A DNA stretch of 60,745 nucleotides from an uncultured Eubacteriales bacterium (GTDB lineage: Bacteria; Bacillota; Clostridia; Christensenellales; CAG-138). The DNA is taken from NCBI GenBank assembly GCA_902768795.1, contig CACXMS010000011.1, forward strand, positions 1 through 60,745, given 5' to 3'. Both the position numbers and the translations under genes were made by a program. Shown piece after piece: positions 35,847 through 46,951 of the stretch (within the stretch, counting starts at the first letter, position 1; every line of letters begins with the position of its first letter). Below the pieces are notes generated by a model. That model did not search any database and was not told the DNA's origin. It saw nothing but the letters and a program-made list of their open reading frames with translations.

Positions 35847-36748
35847 TGCAATTCCTCCAATCGTTTGATTTCACATTCCAGCTGTACATGCTTTTCCCGG
35901 CAGACCGTCTCCTGAATCGTCCGGATCAATTCCGTGACGTCCCGCTCGGTCGCCCCGCCAAGATTGACGATGAAACCGGCATGCTTTTCGGAAACGGCCG
36001 CTCCGCCGATCCGCATTCCTTTCAGACCGCATTGCTCAATCAATGCGCCGGCAAAATGTCCCTCCGGCCGTTTGAAAACGCTGCCAGCCGACGGAAATTC
36101 AAGCGGCTGCTTCTCTTTTCTGCGTCGCAGGCAGTCAAGCATCCGTTCCTTTGCGAAGCCGTCGTCCTGCTGCAAAACAAATTCGGCTTCCAAAACGATC
36201 CGATCGGGAAACGAGAAAATGCTTCTGCGATAGCCGAGCATCCCTGCTTCAACATTCATCCAACGATCCGTTCCGTTTTCATACACGCGAACCCGCTTCA
36301 GAATTTGTGCAATCTCCGCGCCGTAAGCGCCGGCGTTCATCGCGCATGCGCCGCCGACGGATCCGGGAATTCCGCAAAGACATTCCATCCCCATCAACCC
36401 GTTTTCCACGGTTTCCCTGGCAAGCTGCGTCAGCGAGGTTCCGGCACATGCGCGAACCGTCTCTCCCGAAAAAACGGGCGGATGCAGCGGTCGGTCGAAT
36501 CGGATCAAAAGTCCGGAATATCCTTTGTCGTCGGCAAGAACGTTTGTTCCGCGTCCCAAAAGGACAAACGGAATCTTATGCAATCTTGCAAGATCCGTCA
36601 GTTTGCACAGGGAATCCGGATCGCTAACCTCCCATACATAGGACGCCGGACCGCCGATCCGGAAGCTTGTAAGCTCATAAAGCGGCACATCCCGCCGCAC
36701 AGAGAACCCATTTATGATGTTTTTGATCGAATCCACAGAATTACTCAT
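35834..36748 (-). CDS. murB: UDP-N-acetylenolpyruvoylglucosamine reductase
   Basis: Makes UDP-MurNAc for peptidoglycan using FAD and NADPH. The 304 residues include TSFRIGGPASYV and LGRGTNVLADDKGY (FAD binding), GMECLCGIPGSVGGACAMNAG, AGMLGYRRSIF, FPSAGSVFKRPEG (catalytic Ser) and CGLKGMRIGGAAVSEKHAGF with the late glutamate region. It is the type IIb-like form lacking the long insertion. ATG 36748 has no Shine-Dalgarno; TATACT ends 6 nt before it, so this too looks leaderless. First gene of the seven-gene operon to the RNA methyltransferase. Confidence 0.95.
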   Translation of the reverse strand: MSNSVDSIKNIINGFSVRRDVPLYELTSFRIGGPASYVWEVSDPDSLCKLTDLARLHKIPFVLLGRGTNVLADDKGYSGLLIRFDRPLHPPVFSGETVRACAGTSLTQLARETVENGLMGMECLCGIPGSVGGACAMNAGAYGAEIAQILKRVRVYENGTDRWMNVEAGMLGYRRSIFSFPDRIVLEAEFVLQQDDGFAKERMLDCLRRRKEKQPLEFPSAGSVFKRPEGHFAGALIEQCGLKGMRIGGAAVSEKHAGFIVNLGGATERDVTELIRTIQETVCREKHVQLECEIKRLEELQCTF

Positions 36749-36754
36749 GATGTA

Positions 36755-36783
36755 AGTATAACAAAATATCAAAGAGGATACAA
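36755..36783 (-). promoter_or_regulatory. SigA promoter of the murB operon, leaderless geometry
   Basis: TTGTAT (36783-36778), 17-nt spacer, TATACT (36760-36755), 6 nt, ATG 36748. Confidence 0.7.
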
Positions 36784-36785
36784 GT

Positions 36786-37727
36786 CTATTTGTTCAGAAT
36801 TTGCGCCATGCGTTCCTCAAATCTCGCTTTTGCCTCAGGATCCCCTTCTTTTGCGATATGCGCGTCTTCTCCCAAAGCGTCCCGATTTCTGCAAAGCGCA
36901 AACGGATCGGGCGTCAGAACCGTCCGATATGCCGCGTAAATATCTTTCCAATCGGATTGCGGCGCCGCATCTTCCACGCCGTCAAGGACAGAAAAGGCGC
37001 CAAGTCCGCACAGTGTTTGCTGCTGCGCTTCCTCCCGGAGAAAGTCATAAAAGCCGCAAAGCGCCTTTGACTGCTCCTCCCCCGCCGTTTTCCATACGCC
37101 AAGCCAACAAACCTGATCGGTATAGTTTCCAACGGACTTGATCCGGTATGTCGCGCCGAATTCCTCGTTTCGAACGCAATCGCCTGCTGAACGGAAATCG
37201 GTTACGACGCCCGCTTCCGCTTTACACAGCAGTGCCGCAACAGTGTCTTCCTCCGGCATCGGGGCTTTGGGCAGATCCGTTTCAACGGAACAGTAGCCGG
37301 AATAGCAGTAAGGAACCGCGCGATCCAGGTCGAACAGTCCCTCCTTCAACAAAACCGGGGTGGATTCCGACAGCTTCAGGTCCTCGGCGTCGATCACCCC
37401 GCTGAAAAAGGAAACGCCGTCCGGAATCCTTCCGTAAGAAATTCGTTCGAGAAAAAAAGGTTCCGTCATCCCCTCCACCAGAATGTGCGTCCCCTTATTC
37501 CTTTTTTCATACTTTTCCGCCATCGTCGAAAGCCAATTTGTCAGACTTCCGGTATGGGTTCGATCGGATACAATGTGGTATAGCGTCACCGTTCCGGAAA
37601 AAGAAGGCTCTGTCAGTCTGCGATGCTCCGCAAAAAAGTCGCGCCTTGCCATTCGGGTTAAATACGGCGGCGCGAGAAGCAGCGCAGAAAGCAAAAGAAT
37701 ACATAGAATCAGTCGAAAAATCTTCAT
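36786..37727 (-). CDS. Solute-binding-protein-like exported protein
   Basis: 313 residues. The N-terminal hydrophobic segment FRLILCILLLSALLLAPPYL has no lipobox cysteine and acts as a signal anchor or signal peptide. The rest resembles a type 2 periplasmic-binding fold: GTVTLYHIVSD, MAEKYEKRNKGTHILVEGM and a Cys/Trp-containing ligand lobe. No transporter partner is adjacent. There is no Shine-Dalgarno sequence and TACAAT ends 5 nt before the ATG. It is divergent from spoIIAA, so the two promoters share the intergenic region. Confidence 0.65.
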   Translation of the reverse strand: MKIFRLILCILLLSALLLAPPYLTRMARRDFFAEHRRLTEPSFSGTVTLYHIVSDRTHTGSLTNWLSTMAEKYEKRNKGTHILVEGMTEPFFLERISYGRIPDGVSFFSGVIDAEDLKLSESTPVLLKEGLFDLDRAVPYCYSGYCSVETDLPKAPMPEEDTVAALLCKAEAGVVTDFRSAGDCVRNEEFGATYRIKSVGNYTDQVCWLGVWKTAGEEQSKALCGFYDFLREEAQQQTLCGLGAFSVLDGVEDAAPQSDWKDIYAAYRTVLTPDPFALCRNRDALGEDAHIAKEGDPEAKARFEERMAQILNK

Positions 37728-37732
37728 GCCAA

Positions 37733-37738
37733 ATTGTA
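37733..37738 (-). promoter_or_regulatory. Candidate -10 of the solute-binding-like gene
   Basis: TACAAT (37738-37733) ends 5 nt before ATG 37727; no clear -35 at 16-18 nt. TTGTCGCG just upstream on the same strand is a 6/8 match to a Spo0A box. Confidence 0.35.
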
Positions 37739-37744
37739 CGCGAC

Positions 37745-37776
37745 AAAGGTCGCTTCTATTCCGAAAAGGTCGCTTC
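37745..37776 (+). repeat. Two 12-bp direct repeats upstream of spoIIAA
   Basis: AAAGGTCGCTTC occurs at 37745-37756 and again at 37765-37776, a 20-bp period (about two helical turns), immediately upstream of the candidate SigH promoter. This is the layout of a tandem activator site. Confidence 0.75.
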
Positions 37777-37784
37777 GTTTCGGC

Positions 37785-37814
37785 AAAGGGTTTCCTTTTT
37801 GAATGACGGAATGT
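37785..37814 (+). promoter_or_regulatory. Candidate SigH-type promoter of the spoIIA operon
   Basis: AAAGGGTTT (37785-37793), 12-nt spacer, ACGGAATGT (37806-37814), against RnAGGAwWW-N11/12-RnnGAATww. One mismatch in the -35 and one in the -10. The Bacillus spoIIA operon is transcribed by SigH, which supports the reading. Confidence 0.5.
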
Positions 37815-37844
37815 AATACGGAAACAGATTGATGGGAGGCAAGT

Positions 37845-38150
37845 ATGGAAATCAACGCACAGAAGCGCGGCTCAAAACTATATGCGGCGCTTACCGGCGA
37901 GCTGGACCAACACAGCGCGGAAAAAGTCAGAATCATGTTGGACACTCTGATCCATGACATCACCGTTCGGGAGCTGACGCTCGACCTGAGCGGCGTTACC
38001 TTTATGGACAGCGCGGGACTCGGCGTAGTACTTGGACGATACAAGAAGATCCAGATGCGCGGCGGCAAGGTCATTGTAACGGGCGTTTCGGCATCGGTTG
38101 ACCGTATCTTCAGAATGTCCGGTATCTATACGCTCGTCGAACGGAGGTAG
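37845..38150 (+). CDS. spoIIAA: Anti-sigma F factor antagonist SpoIIAA
   Basis: A STAS-domain protein of 101 residues. It has LTGELDQHSAEKVR and the phosphorylation loop TFMDSAGLGVVLGRY, whose serine is phosphorylated by SpoIIAB and dephosphorylated by SpoIIE (encoded at 7454-9703). Unphosphorylated SpoIIAA releases SigF. GGGAGG lies 7 nt upstream of the ATG. spoIIAB follows 5 bp later. Confidence 0.95.
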   Translation: MEINAQKRGSKLYAALTGELDQHSAEKVRIMLDTLIHDITVRELTLDLSGVTFMDSAGLGVVLGRYKKIQMRGGKVIVTGVSASVDRIFRMSGIYTLVERR

Positions 38151-38155
38151 GAAAT

Positions 38156-38590
38156 ATGAATCTGCAGAATTACACTGAAGTGGCCTTTTCCGCGTTATCC
38201 CAAAATGAAACATTTGCCCGCGCTGTCGTCGCATCCTTCGCAGCGCAGCTGAATCCGACTATCGAGCAGCTTTCAGATCTTCGCACAGCCGTTTCGGAAG
38301 CCGTTACAAATGCCATCATTCACGGCTATGAGCAGGATGCGTCCAAACTGGTCCGAATGGAGTGTCGTATCGATGGTGACATTCTTACTGTGACCGTCCG
38401 GGACGACGGATGCGGAATCGCCGATATTGCGCTTGCACGAAGACCGTTTTATACTTCCAAGCCCGAACTGGAACGATCCGGAATGGGATTTTCCGTCATG
38501 GAAGCATTTATGGATCAGGTACAGGTCGAATCCGTTCCCGGCAAAGGAACAACCGTTACAATGTCAAAACAAATCCGGCATGGCGACTGA
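38156..38590 (+). CDS. spoIIAB: Anti-sigma F factor SpoIIAB
   Basis: A GHKL-fold serine kinase and anti-sigma factor of 144 residues. ATP-binding boxes are LRTAVSEAVTNAIIHGY (N-box), VRDDGCGI (G1) and LERSGMGFSVMEAFMD (G2). It holds SigF inactive before septation and phosphorylates SpoIIAA. It lies between spoIIAA and sigF, with its last 11 bp overlapping sigF. Confidence 0.96.
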   Translation: MNLQNYTEVAFSALSQNETFARAVVASFAAQLNPTIEQLSDLRTAVSEAVTNAIIHGYEQDASKLVRMECRIDGDILTVTVRDDGCGIADIALARRPFYTSKPELERSGMGFSVMEAFMDQVQVESVPGKGTTVTMSKQIRHGD

Positions 38591-39299
38591 CGCGGATTTT
38601 ATCGCGCTGCTTTCCGAGGCAAAGATCGGAAATGCCGAAGCCGAGCAGCAGCTTGTCCGAAACAATCTTCCGCTCGTCTATGCGATCGCAAAGCGGTTTA
38701 CGGGTCGCGGCGTCGAAACAGAAGATTTGCATCAACTCGGCGCTATCGGATTATTGAAAGCGATTCGCCGATTTGACGTATCTTATGATGTATGCTTCTC
38801 AACCTATGCGGTTCCGATGATTGCCGGAGAAATGAAGCGTTTTTTGCGGGATGACGGAATCATCCGGTTTTCGAGATCGGTTAAGGAGCTTGCCGTGCAG
38901 ATTCGAAAGCTGCAGCAGGAACACGCTGAAATCACAGTTCGTGAGCTTGCCCGAATGCTGAACGCGGAAGATGCGGATATCGCCGCCGCAATCGCTTCAA
39001 CATCCTTTCCGAAATCCCTCGACGAGCCGGATCCTCTGACCGGCGATCCATTCGGCGTTTCCGTTCCGGCGGAGGAACGGGAAACGGAAACTGATAACCG
39101 TCTGTTGATCGATGATCTTTTGAATTCTCTCGATGAAAGGGAGCAATTTCTGATCCGAGCGCGATATTTCGGGCAAAATACACAGGCGGAAACAGGTCGG
39201 ATGATGGGAATCTCGCAGGTGCAGGTAAGCAGACTGGAAAAGAAAGCGTTGTTAAAGCTTCGGTTGAAAACCGAAGACAAAGCAAGTGCCGCGGAATGA
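38580..39299 (+). CDS. sigF: RNA polymerase sporulation sigma factor SigF
   Basis: First forespore-specific sigma factor, 239 residues. Region 2 has NNLPLVYAIAKRFTGRGVET, DLHQLGAIGLLKAIRRFD and [20 protein letters not shown]; region 4 ends TQAETGRMMGISQVQVSRLEKK. ATG 38580 gives the standard N-terminus and overlaps spoIIAB by 11 bp; the frame stays open upstream only as a shadow inside spoIIAB. The Shine-Dalgarno is weak, so translation is probably coupled to spoIIAB. Its predicted target in this window is sigG. Confidence 0.96.
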   Translation: MATDADFIALLSEAKIGNAEAEQQLVRNNLPLVYAIAKRFTGRGVETEDLHQLGAIGLLKAIRRFDVSYDVCFSTYAVPMIAGEMKRFLRDDGIIRFSRSVKELAVQIRKLQQEHAEITVRELARMLNAEDADIAAAIASTSFPKSLDEPDPLTGDPFGVSVPAEERETETDNRLLIDDLLNSLDEREQFLIRARYFGQNTQAETGRMMGISQVQVSRLEKKALLKLRLKTEDKASAAE

Positions 39300-39312
39300 C
39301 CCGCGGCACTTC
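39285..39312. terminator. Hairpin terminator between sigF and PFOR
   Basis: A perfect 11-bp GC-rich inverted repeat (AAGTGCCGCGG / CCGCGGCACTT), 6-nt loop, spanning the sigF stop codon. No T-run follows on the plus strand; on the minus strand CTTGCTTTGTCTT follows, so it fits PFOR termination better. Confidence 0.7.
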
Positions 39313-39328
39313 AGGTTGATGCAGCAAA

Positions 39329-42895
<3,567 letters not shown>

Positions 42896-42955
42896 TTACA
42901 AAATCCTCCTGTTTATTTGATTGCGGGACAAAATGCCCCTTATTTACCAAAGCAT

Positions 42956-42985
42956 ATTATAGCAGAAATCTTCCTGTCGTGTCAA
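42956..42985 (-). promoter_or_regulatory. Strong SigA promoter of PFOR
   Basis: Consensus TTGACA (42985-42980), 18-nt spacer, consensus TATAAT (42961-42956). Leader of about 55 nt with AGGAGG before the ATG. Confidence 0.9.
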
Positions 42986-43044
42986 CGGCGCAAAACGGTT
43001 TTTTTAAGGTTTTGTAAAATCTCAATCCATCTCCTGTCAACGGA

Positions 43045-43083
43045 AAACCGAAAAGACGTCCAAACAAAACGGCTTTTCGGTTT
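43045..43083 (-). terminator. Candidate terminator of the MacAB-like operon
   Basis: An 11-bp stem AAACCGAAAAG / CTTTTCGGTTT with a 17-nt loop, followed on the minus strand by TCCGTTG; the T content lies mostly in the stem. It lies downstream of the exporter operon and upstream of the PFOR promoter. Confidence 0.45.
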
Positions 43084-43089
43084 CTGAAT

Positions 43090-43147
43090 GTCTCTTTTCT
43101 TTTTCTTTGTCTTTATCTTTGTCTTTTCTTTTTCTTTTCTTTGTCTT
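43090..43147. repeat. Polypyrimidine/polypurine tract
   Basis: About 58 bp nearly all C and T on the plus strand, built from CTTTTT, CTTTGT and CTTTAT words (imperfect 5-6 bp microsatellite). It is part of the 344-bp gene-free stretch 42896-43239 between PFOR and the exporter permease gene, next to the palindrome array. Confidence 0.85.
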
Positions 43148-43150
43148 GCG

Positions 43151-43243
43151 CTGATATCAGTCTGAAACGCTCTGATATCAGTCTGCTTTTTCTGAAAACA
43201 GTCTGAAAATTCTGATATCAGACTGATATCAGGCTGAGATCAT
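43151..43243. repeat. Phased array of CTGATATCAG palindromes
   Basis: Perfect 10-bp palindromes CTGATATCAG start at 43151, 43172, 43212 and 43223. Degenerate copies start at 43192 (CTGAAAACAG) and 43234 (CTGAGATCAT). Start-to-start spacing is 21, 20, 20, 11 and 11 bp, that is, one or two helical turns. Most copies are flanked by TCTG or GTCTGAAA. The array begins at the stop codon of the permease gene and ends about 165 bp upstream of the PFOR -35. Confidence 0.9.
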
Positions 43244-44493
43244 TCTCTTCTCAGCGCGTCAATCGGGTTGAGTCTTGCGGCTTGAATGGCCGGAACCGCG
43301 CCGAAAAACAGTCCGATCACAAATGAGAATATAACCGTTGCTGCAACGATCGCCCAACTGATGAAAATCGGAACGCCCGAAACGCGGGAAACGACGTAGG
43401 CAAGCCCGATCCCCGCGAGCACGCCAAGCATGCCGCCGATGCAGGTTAAAACGCCTGCCTCCGTCAGAAACTGCAGAGAAATCTTCCGTTTCTTTGCGCC
43501 GAGCGCCTTCTTGAGACCGATCTCCGGCGTCCGTTCCGTAACCGAAACCAGCATGATGTTCATTACGCCGATACCGCCTACCAGCAGAGAAATTCCCGCA
43601 ACCCAGATCAACTGCCGGTTTGTTGCAGTTGACAGTTCCTGCAGCTGCTTTGCCTGCTCGAGAAGATCCTGGCTCTTGTATTTCACTTCCGGATTCTCGA
43701 CTTCAAACAGCCCGTTGAGCAGATCGGCGGCAGCCTTGCCGGCCTGTGTCATTTCATCGGTCCGGGGCGCCCGTGCCACAACGGACGGCGGCGCATCAAA
43801 CTTATAGAGAACCGACCAAACGCCCATCGGAACAAGAACCTTGCCGCCGGAATGGTCGGCATACGTATAGTAATCATCCAACGTGTTGATCGTTGGCTGG
43901 AACGCCTTGGATTGCGTAAATTCCCCGATCACAGTAAATGGCTCGCCGTTGATTTCAATCGTTTTCCCGATCGGGCTTTCCCCGAAAAACAACGCTTCGG
44001 AGGAAGTACGGTCGATCAGCGTTACCTTGCGATATTCGGAAAAATCCTCCGGTAAAAAGCCGCGGCCCGATCGAATGCGATACCCGTAAACGGAAAGGAA
44101 GGAATCGTCAACGCCGTAAATCGTTCCCTGATTCATGCCGTTCGCACCGTTCCAGATCATGCCGTATGCGTCGCGTTTGTAATATAGCGAGGAAATCTCG
44201 ATCTCCGGAATCTTTTCCAGTTCGTTTTTTATAGAAACATCGAGAATCGGAACGTACTCCGGGACGGGCTGATACGACGCGTCGAACGGATAATCTCCTT
44301 GATACAGAACGATCTCAACGGTATTGTTGCCGGCGCCGATCAGGTTCTCCTTGATCTGCTCGTTCGTTCCCATAATGGTCGACGAGATTGTGATAATTGA
44401 GGCGATTCCGATAATAATGCCGAGCATCGTCAATGCCGAGCGAAGCTTATGCGAACGAATGCCGTCGAAAGCTTCCCGAATGTTTTCCCACAT
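43240..44493 (-). CDS. ABC transporter permease, MacB/FtsX type
   Basis: 417 residues with the MacB topology. An N-terminal membrane helix follows IREAFDGIRSHKLRSALTML; a large extracytoplasmic domain (about 45-285) includes the MacB_PCD pattern; three C-terminal membrane helices include LLVGGIGVMNIMLVSVTERT PEIGLKKALGAKKRKISLQF and GLFFGAVPAIQAARLNPIDA LRRE. It should work with the ATPase at 46274-46951 and two adaptor proteins as a mechanotransmission-type exporter or peptide/lipid exporter. Substrate unknown. Starts 14 bp after the second adaptor gene. Confidence 0.92.
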   Translation of the reverse strand: MWENIREAFDGIRSHKLRSALTMLGIIIGIASIITISSTIMGTNEQIKENLIGAGNNTVEIVLYQGDYPFDASYQPVPEYVPILDVSIKNELEKIPEIEISSLYYKRDAYGMIWNGANGMNQGTIYGVDDSFLSVYGYRIRSGRGFLPEDFSEYRKVTLIDRTSSEALFFGESPIGKTIEINGEPFTVIGEFTQSKAFQPTINTLDDYYTYADHSGGKVLVPMGVWSVLYKFDAPPSVVARAPRTDEMTQAGKAAADLLNGLFEVENPEVKYKSQDLLEQAKQLQELSTATNRQLIWVAGISLLVGGIGVMNIMLVSVTERTPEIGLKKALGAKKRKISLQFLTEAGVLTCIGGMLGVLAGIGLAYVVSRVSGVPIFISWAIVAATVIFSFVIGLFFGAVPAIQAARLNPIDALRRE

Positions 44494-44507
44494 AATAGAT
44501 CGCCTCC

Positions 44508-46277
44508 TTACCAGATCACCGTCGCGGATTCGGACGGATACTCGACCGGCGCGCCGTCGCGTGCGTTCTTATCGTACGGAAACGCAATATAATCCTCCGG
44601 CGAAAGCTTGATATCCAGCAGTTCAAGATACTGATCGAACCGTTTTCCAACCGTCACAGGCGTTTTGACAAGATGATCATCCTTCACAAGATAAATACAG
44701 TCCTGCCCGTCGATTTCCCGAATAAACGCTTCGAACAGATACGTCGTCTCGCTTTCCGCTCCCGGCCGATACGTGAACTCGATATACTCTCCTACCTTCG
44801 GCGTTGCATCGGTAAGAAATTCCATTGTGACAAGATACCCGGAAGAATTCGGATTTCCGCCGTTCATGTAGTTCGTCGAAACCGGCATCGAGCCGACATC
44901 CGTTATGCGAACCTGTACGTCCATACCGGATTCATAGGAAAAGCCCGTCATCTCTGTTCCGACCGGGTAGTTTATCAGATCCATTTCGCCGAGCGTGCTG
45001 ACGACATGCAGCCCGGTGCCGCCGCGGACTTCGAGAAACGTCTCTCCATCTTGAACAGTCGAAGGATCAACCGATTTCGAAACGGTTCCCTCCACCGTGC
45101 TGAACACGATGCCGTCCGCACCGTTGAACAGGAGCTTTTGAATATCCAGAGAAAGCTGGCGATACTGCACTTCCTCGGCCCGAATTTTCTGTGCTGCCTG
45201 ACGAGCGAGTTCCTCACGTTCAGCTTTGCCCGGCCCGTAATACGGCGGGATGTACGGCGTTTCCGACGGCTCAGGCGTATCTGTCGGAGCCGGCGACGGC
45301 GTGGGTGTCGGCGACGGCGACGGAGACGGTGTGATTTCAATGATGGAAACGACAAAGGAAATTCCGCCGTCCGGCTGAAATTCCATTTCCGCCCGGAAAC
45401 CGCTTGCAAGAAGCGTAACAAAGACGGTTTCATTCTTTGCAAGAGCCGAATCGGCAAACCGCTTGAGAAACGTCGTGGGAACGTCTATGTCGCTTGCGTA
45501 CGAGAACAGGAACGGCTTTTGTTTGCTTCCGTCGCCGCCTTTCGACGAATTGAAATCAGGCTGCAGCGGATCAGGATCGTCCGCCTTTACGCGGAAGGAA
45601 AGCGTTTCATCCGGGTTTGCGACCAGCATCGTTTCGCTTTTCGGCGCCGTCAGAAGCGCATAGAAGCTGCGCGAATTGTTTTTCGCAAGATCCAGCATCA
45701 AAGCGATGAACGCAGCGTTGATCCGCTCCTGATCCGCGATCGAATATCGGAACGGATCGACAGATGTTCCGCTTCCCGAAACCGGATTCGTCAGATCCCG
45801 CGCAATTGAAATCCGCGGCGCGGTGTTCGTTTTCCCGCGCGGCGTCGGAGAGGGCGACGGTGTATAAGTCGGAACTGTGCGCTCGTATTCAAGCCGTGCC
45901 CACCTTTTGTATTCGGCATAGTCCTCCTGCAGCGTGTTGTACAGCTTTTCCCGCTCGAGCAGTTTCTCCTCCAGCGTCAGATTGTCCAGCGTCGAATCGT
46001 ACCGAACAAGCGGATCCCCGATTTTAACAGAGTCGCCTTCATGAACATACACTTCAACAACCGTTTTATCTTTTTCTTTGATCAGCGCCTGCGAATCATC
46101 GGAAACGACGAACCCGTAGATATCGGATTGATTCGGCATCCAACTGAGGATTCGATATCCGATTTTTGTAACCTCAACCGGATGATTGCCGGCAAAATGG
46201 GCATACAGAAAAATGCCGCCCGCGGTCAGCGCGGCTATGACCGCAACAATGATAATTGCTTTCAGCCACGGTTTCAT
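44508..46277 (-). CDS. HlyD/MacA-like membrane fusion adaptor with an inserted duplicated domain
   Basis: 589 residues. After the N-terminal membrane helix (7-28) come the barrel-sandwich half DSQALIKEKDKTVVEVYVHE with GDSVKIGDPLVRYD and the first coiled-coil helix (100-133). Where the hairpin tip should be, two Pro-rich linkers (136-147 and 316-345) bracket about 165 extra residues. That insert contains two related 65-residue units, 168-232 and 248-312, sharing PF-x-[YF]-S, LAKN, FxxLL and PD-x-x-[LI]-SF. The second helix (350-385) and the remaining beta domains follow. It is the second adaptor of this operon. Confidence 0.82.
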   Translation of the reverse strand: MKPWLKAIIIVAVIAALTAGGIFLYAHFAGNHPVEVTKIGYRILSWMPNQSDIYGFVVSDDSQALIKEKDKTVVEVYVHEGDSVKIGDPLVRYDSTLDNLTLEEKLLEREKLYNTLQEDYAEYKRWARLEYERTVPTYTPSPSPTPRGKTNTAPRISIARDLTNPVSGSGTSVDPFRYSIADQERINAAFIALMLDLAKNNSRSFYALLTAPKSETMLVANPDETLSFRVKADDPDPLQPDFNSSKGGDGSKQKPFLFSYASDIDVPTTFLKRFADSALAKNETVFVTLLASGFRAEMEFQPDGGISFVVSIIEITPSPSPSPTPTPSPAPTDTPEPSETPYIPPYYGPGKAEREELARQAAQKIRAEEVQYRQLSLDIQKLLFNGADGIVFSTVEGTVSKSVDPSTVQDGETFLEVRGGTGLHVVSTLGEMDLINYPVGTEMTGFSYESGMDVQVRITDVGSMPVSTNYMNGGNPNSSGYLVTMEFLTDATPKVGEYIEFTYRPGAESETTYLFEAFIREIDGQDCIYLVKDDHLVKTPVTVGKRFDQYLELLDIKLSPEDYIAFPYDKNARDGAPVEYPSESATVIW

Positions 46278-46951
46278 TCGCGCTTTCCTCCCTTCAGGTA
46301 TCCGTCGTAGATATACAGAATCCGGTCCGCTCGATCCGCGATCGCCTGCTCATGCGTGATCATCACAAACGTCATGCCCTGTGCATGCAATTCATCGAAA
46401 ATATCCATGATCTGCTGACCGGACTTCGAATCAAGCGCGCCGGTCGGCTCATCGGCAAGCAGCATCAGCGGATTCGTTACGATCGCCCGCGCAATGGCAA
46501 CGCGCTGGCACTGCCCACCGGAAAGCTGTGTCGGATAGAAATCGACGCGATCGCTCAGTCCCATTCGGGACAATGCGTCAATCGCGCGCTCCTTGCGTTC
46601 CCTTCTCGACACGCCGGCATACATCAGCGGCAACGCGACGTTTTCCCACGCCTTGCGCTGTGCGAGCAGATGAAACGACTGAAAAACAAACCCGATTTTT
46701 TGATTTCGAACGTTCGCCATTGTACTGTCGGATGCATGCGTATTGTCCACCCCGTCAAACCGGTATACGCCGCGCGTCGGAACGTCCAGATACCCCAGAA
46801 TGTTCATCAGAGTTGACTTGCCGCTGCCGCTTGGGCCCATGATTGCGAGGTATTCCCCTTTTTCGAGCTGCAGGTTTATGTCATGCAGCACCGGAATCGG
46901 TACGGACGCGGTACCGTAGTCTTTTTCGATGTGTTCGAGTTCGAGTATCAT
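46274..46951 (-). CDS. ABC transporter ATP-binding protein, MacB/LolD type
   Basis: 225 residues. It has Walker [21 protein letters not shown]-loop FVFQSFHLL, signature [15 protein letters not shown], Walker [13 protein letters not shown] and the His switch ITHEQ. The LolD/MacB subfamily is recognisable from the STLMNILG and GALDSKSG words. Four-base overlaps with both neighbouring adaptor genes place it in one coupled operon. Confidence 0.96.
   Translation of the reverse strand: MILELEHIEKDYGTASVPIPVLHDINLQLEKGEYLAIMGPSGSGKSTLMNILGYLDVPTRGVYRFDGVDNTHASDSTMANVRNQKIGFVFQSFHLLAQRKAWENVALPLMYAGVSRRERKERAIDALSRMGLSDRVDFYPTQLSGGQCQRVAIARAIVTNPLMLLADEPTGALDSKSGQQIMDIFDELHAQGMTFVMITHEQAIADRADRILYIYDGYLKGGKRE

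Noticed and set aside
38427..38579. N-terminal extension of sigF by 51 residues
   Set aside because: It lies wholly inside spoIIAB in another frame and does not match SigF proteins, which begin near ATG 38580.
43151..43243. CRISPR array
   Set aside because: Repeat units are 10-bp palindromes with 0-11 bp between them, too short and too regular for repeat-spacer structure; no cas genes.
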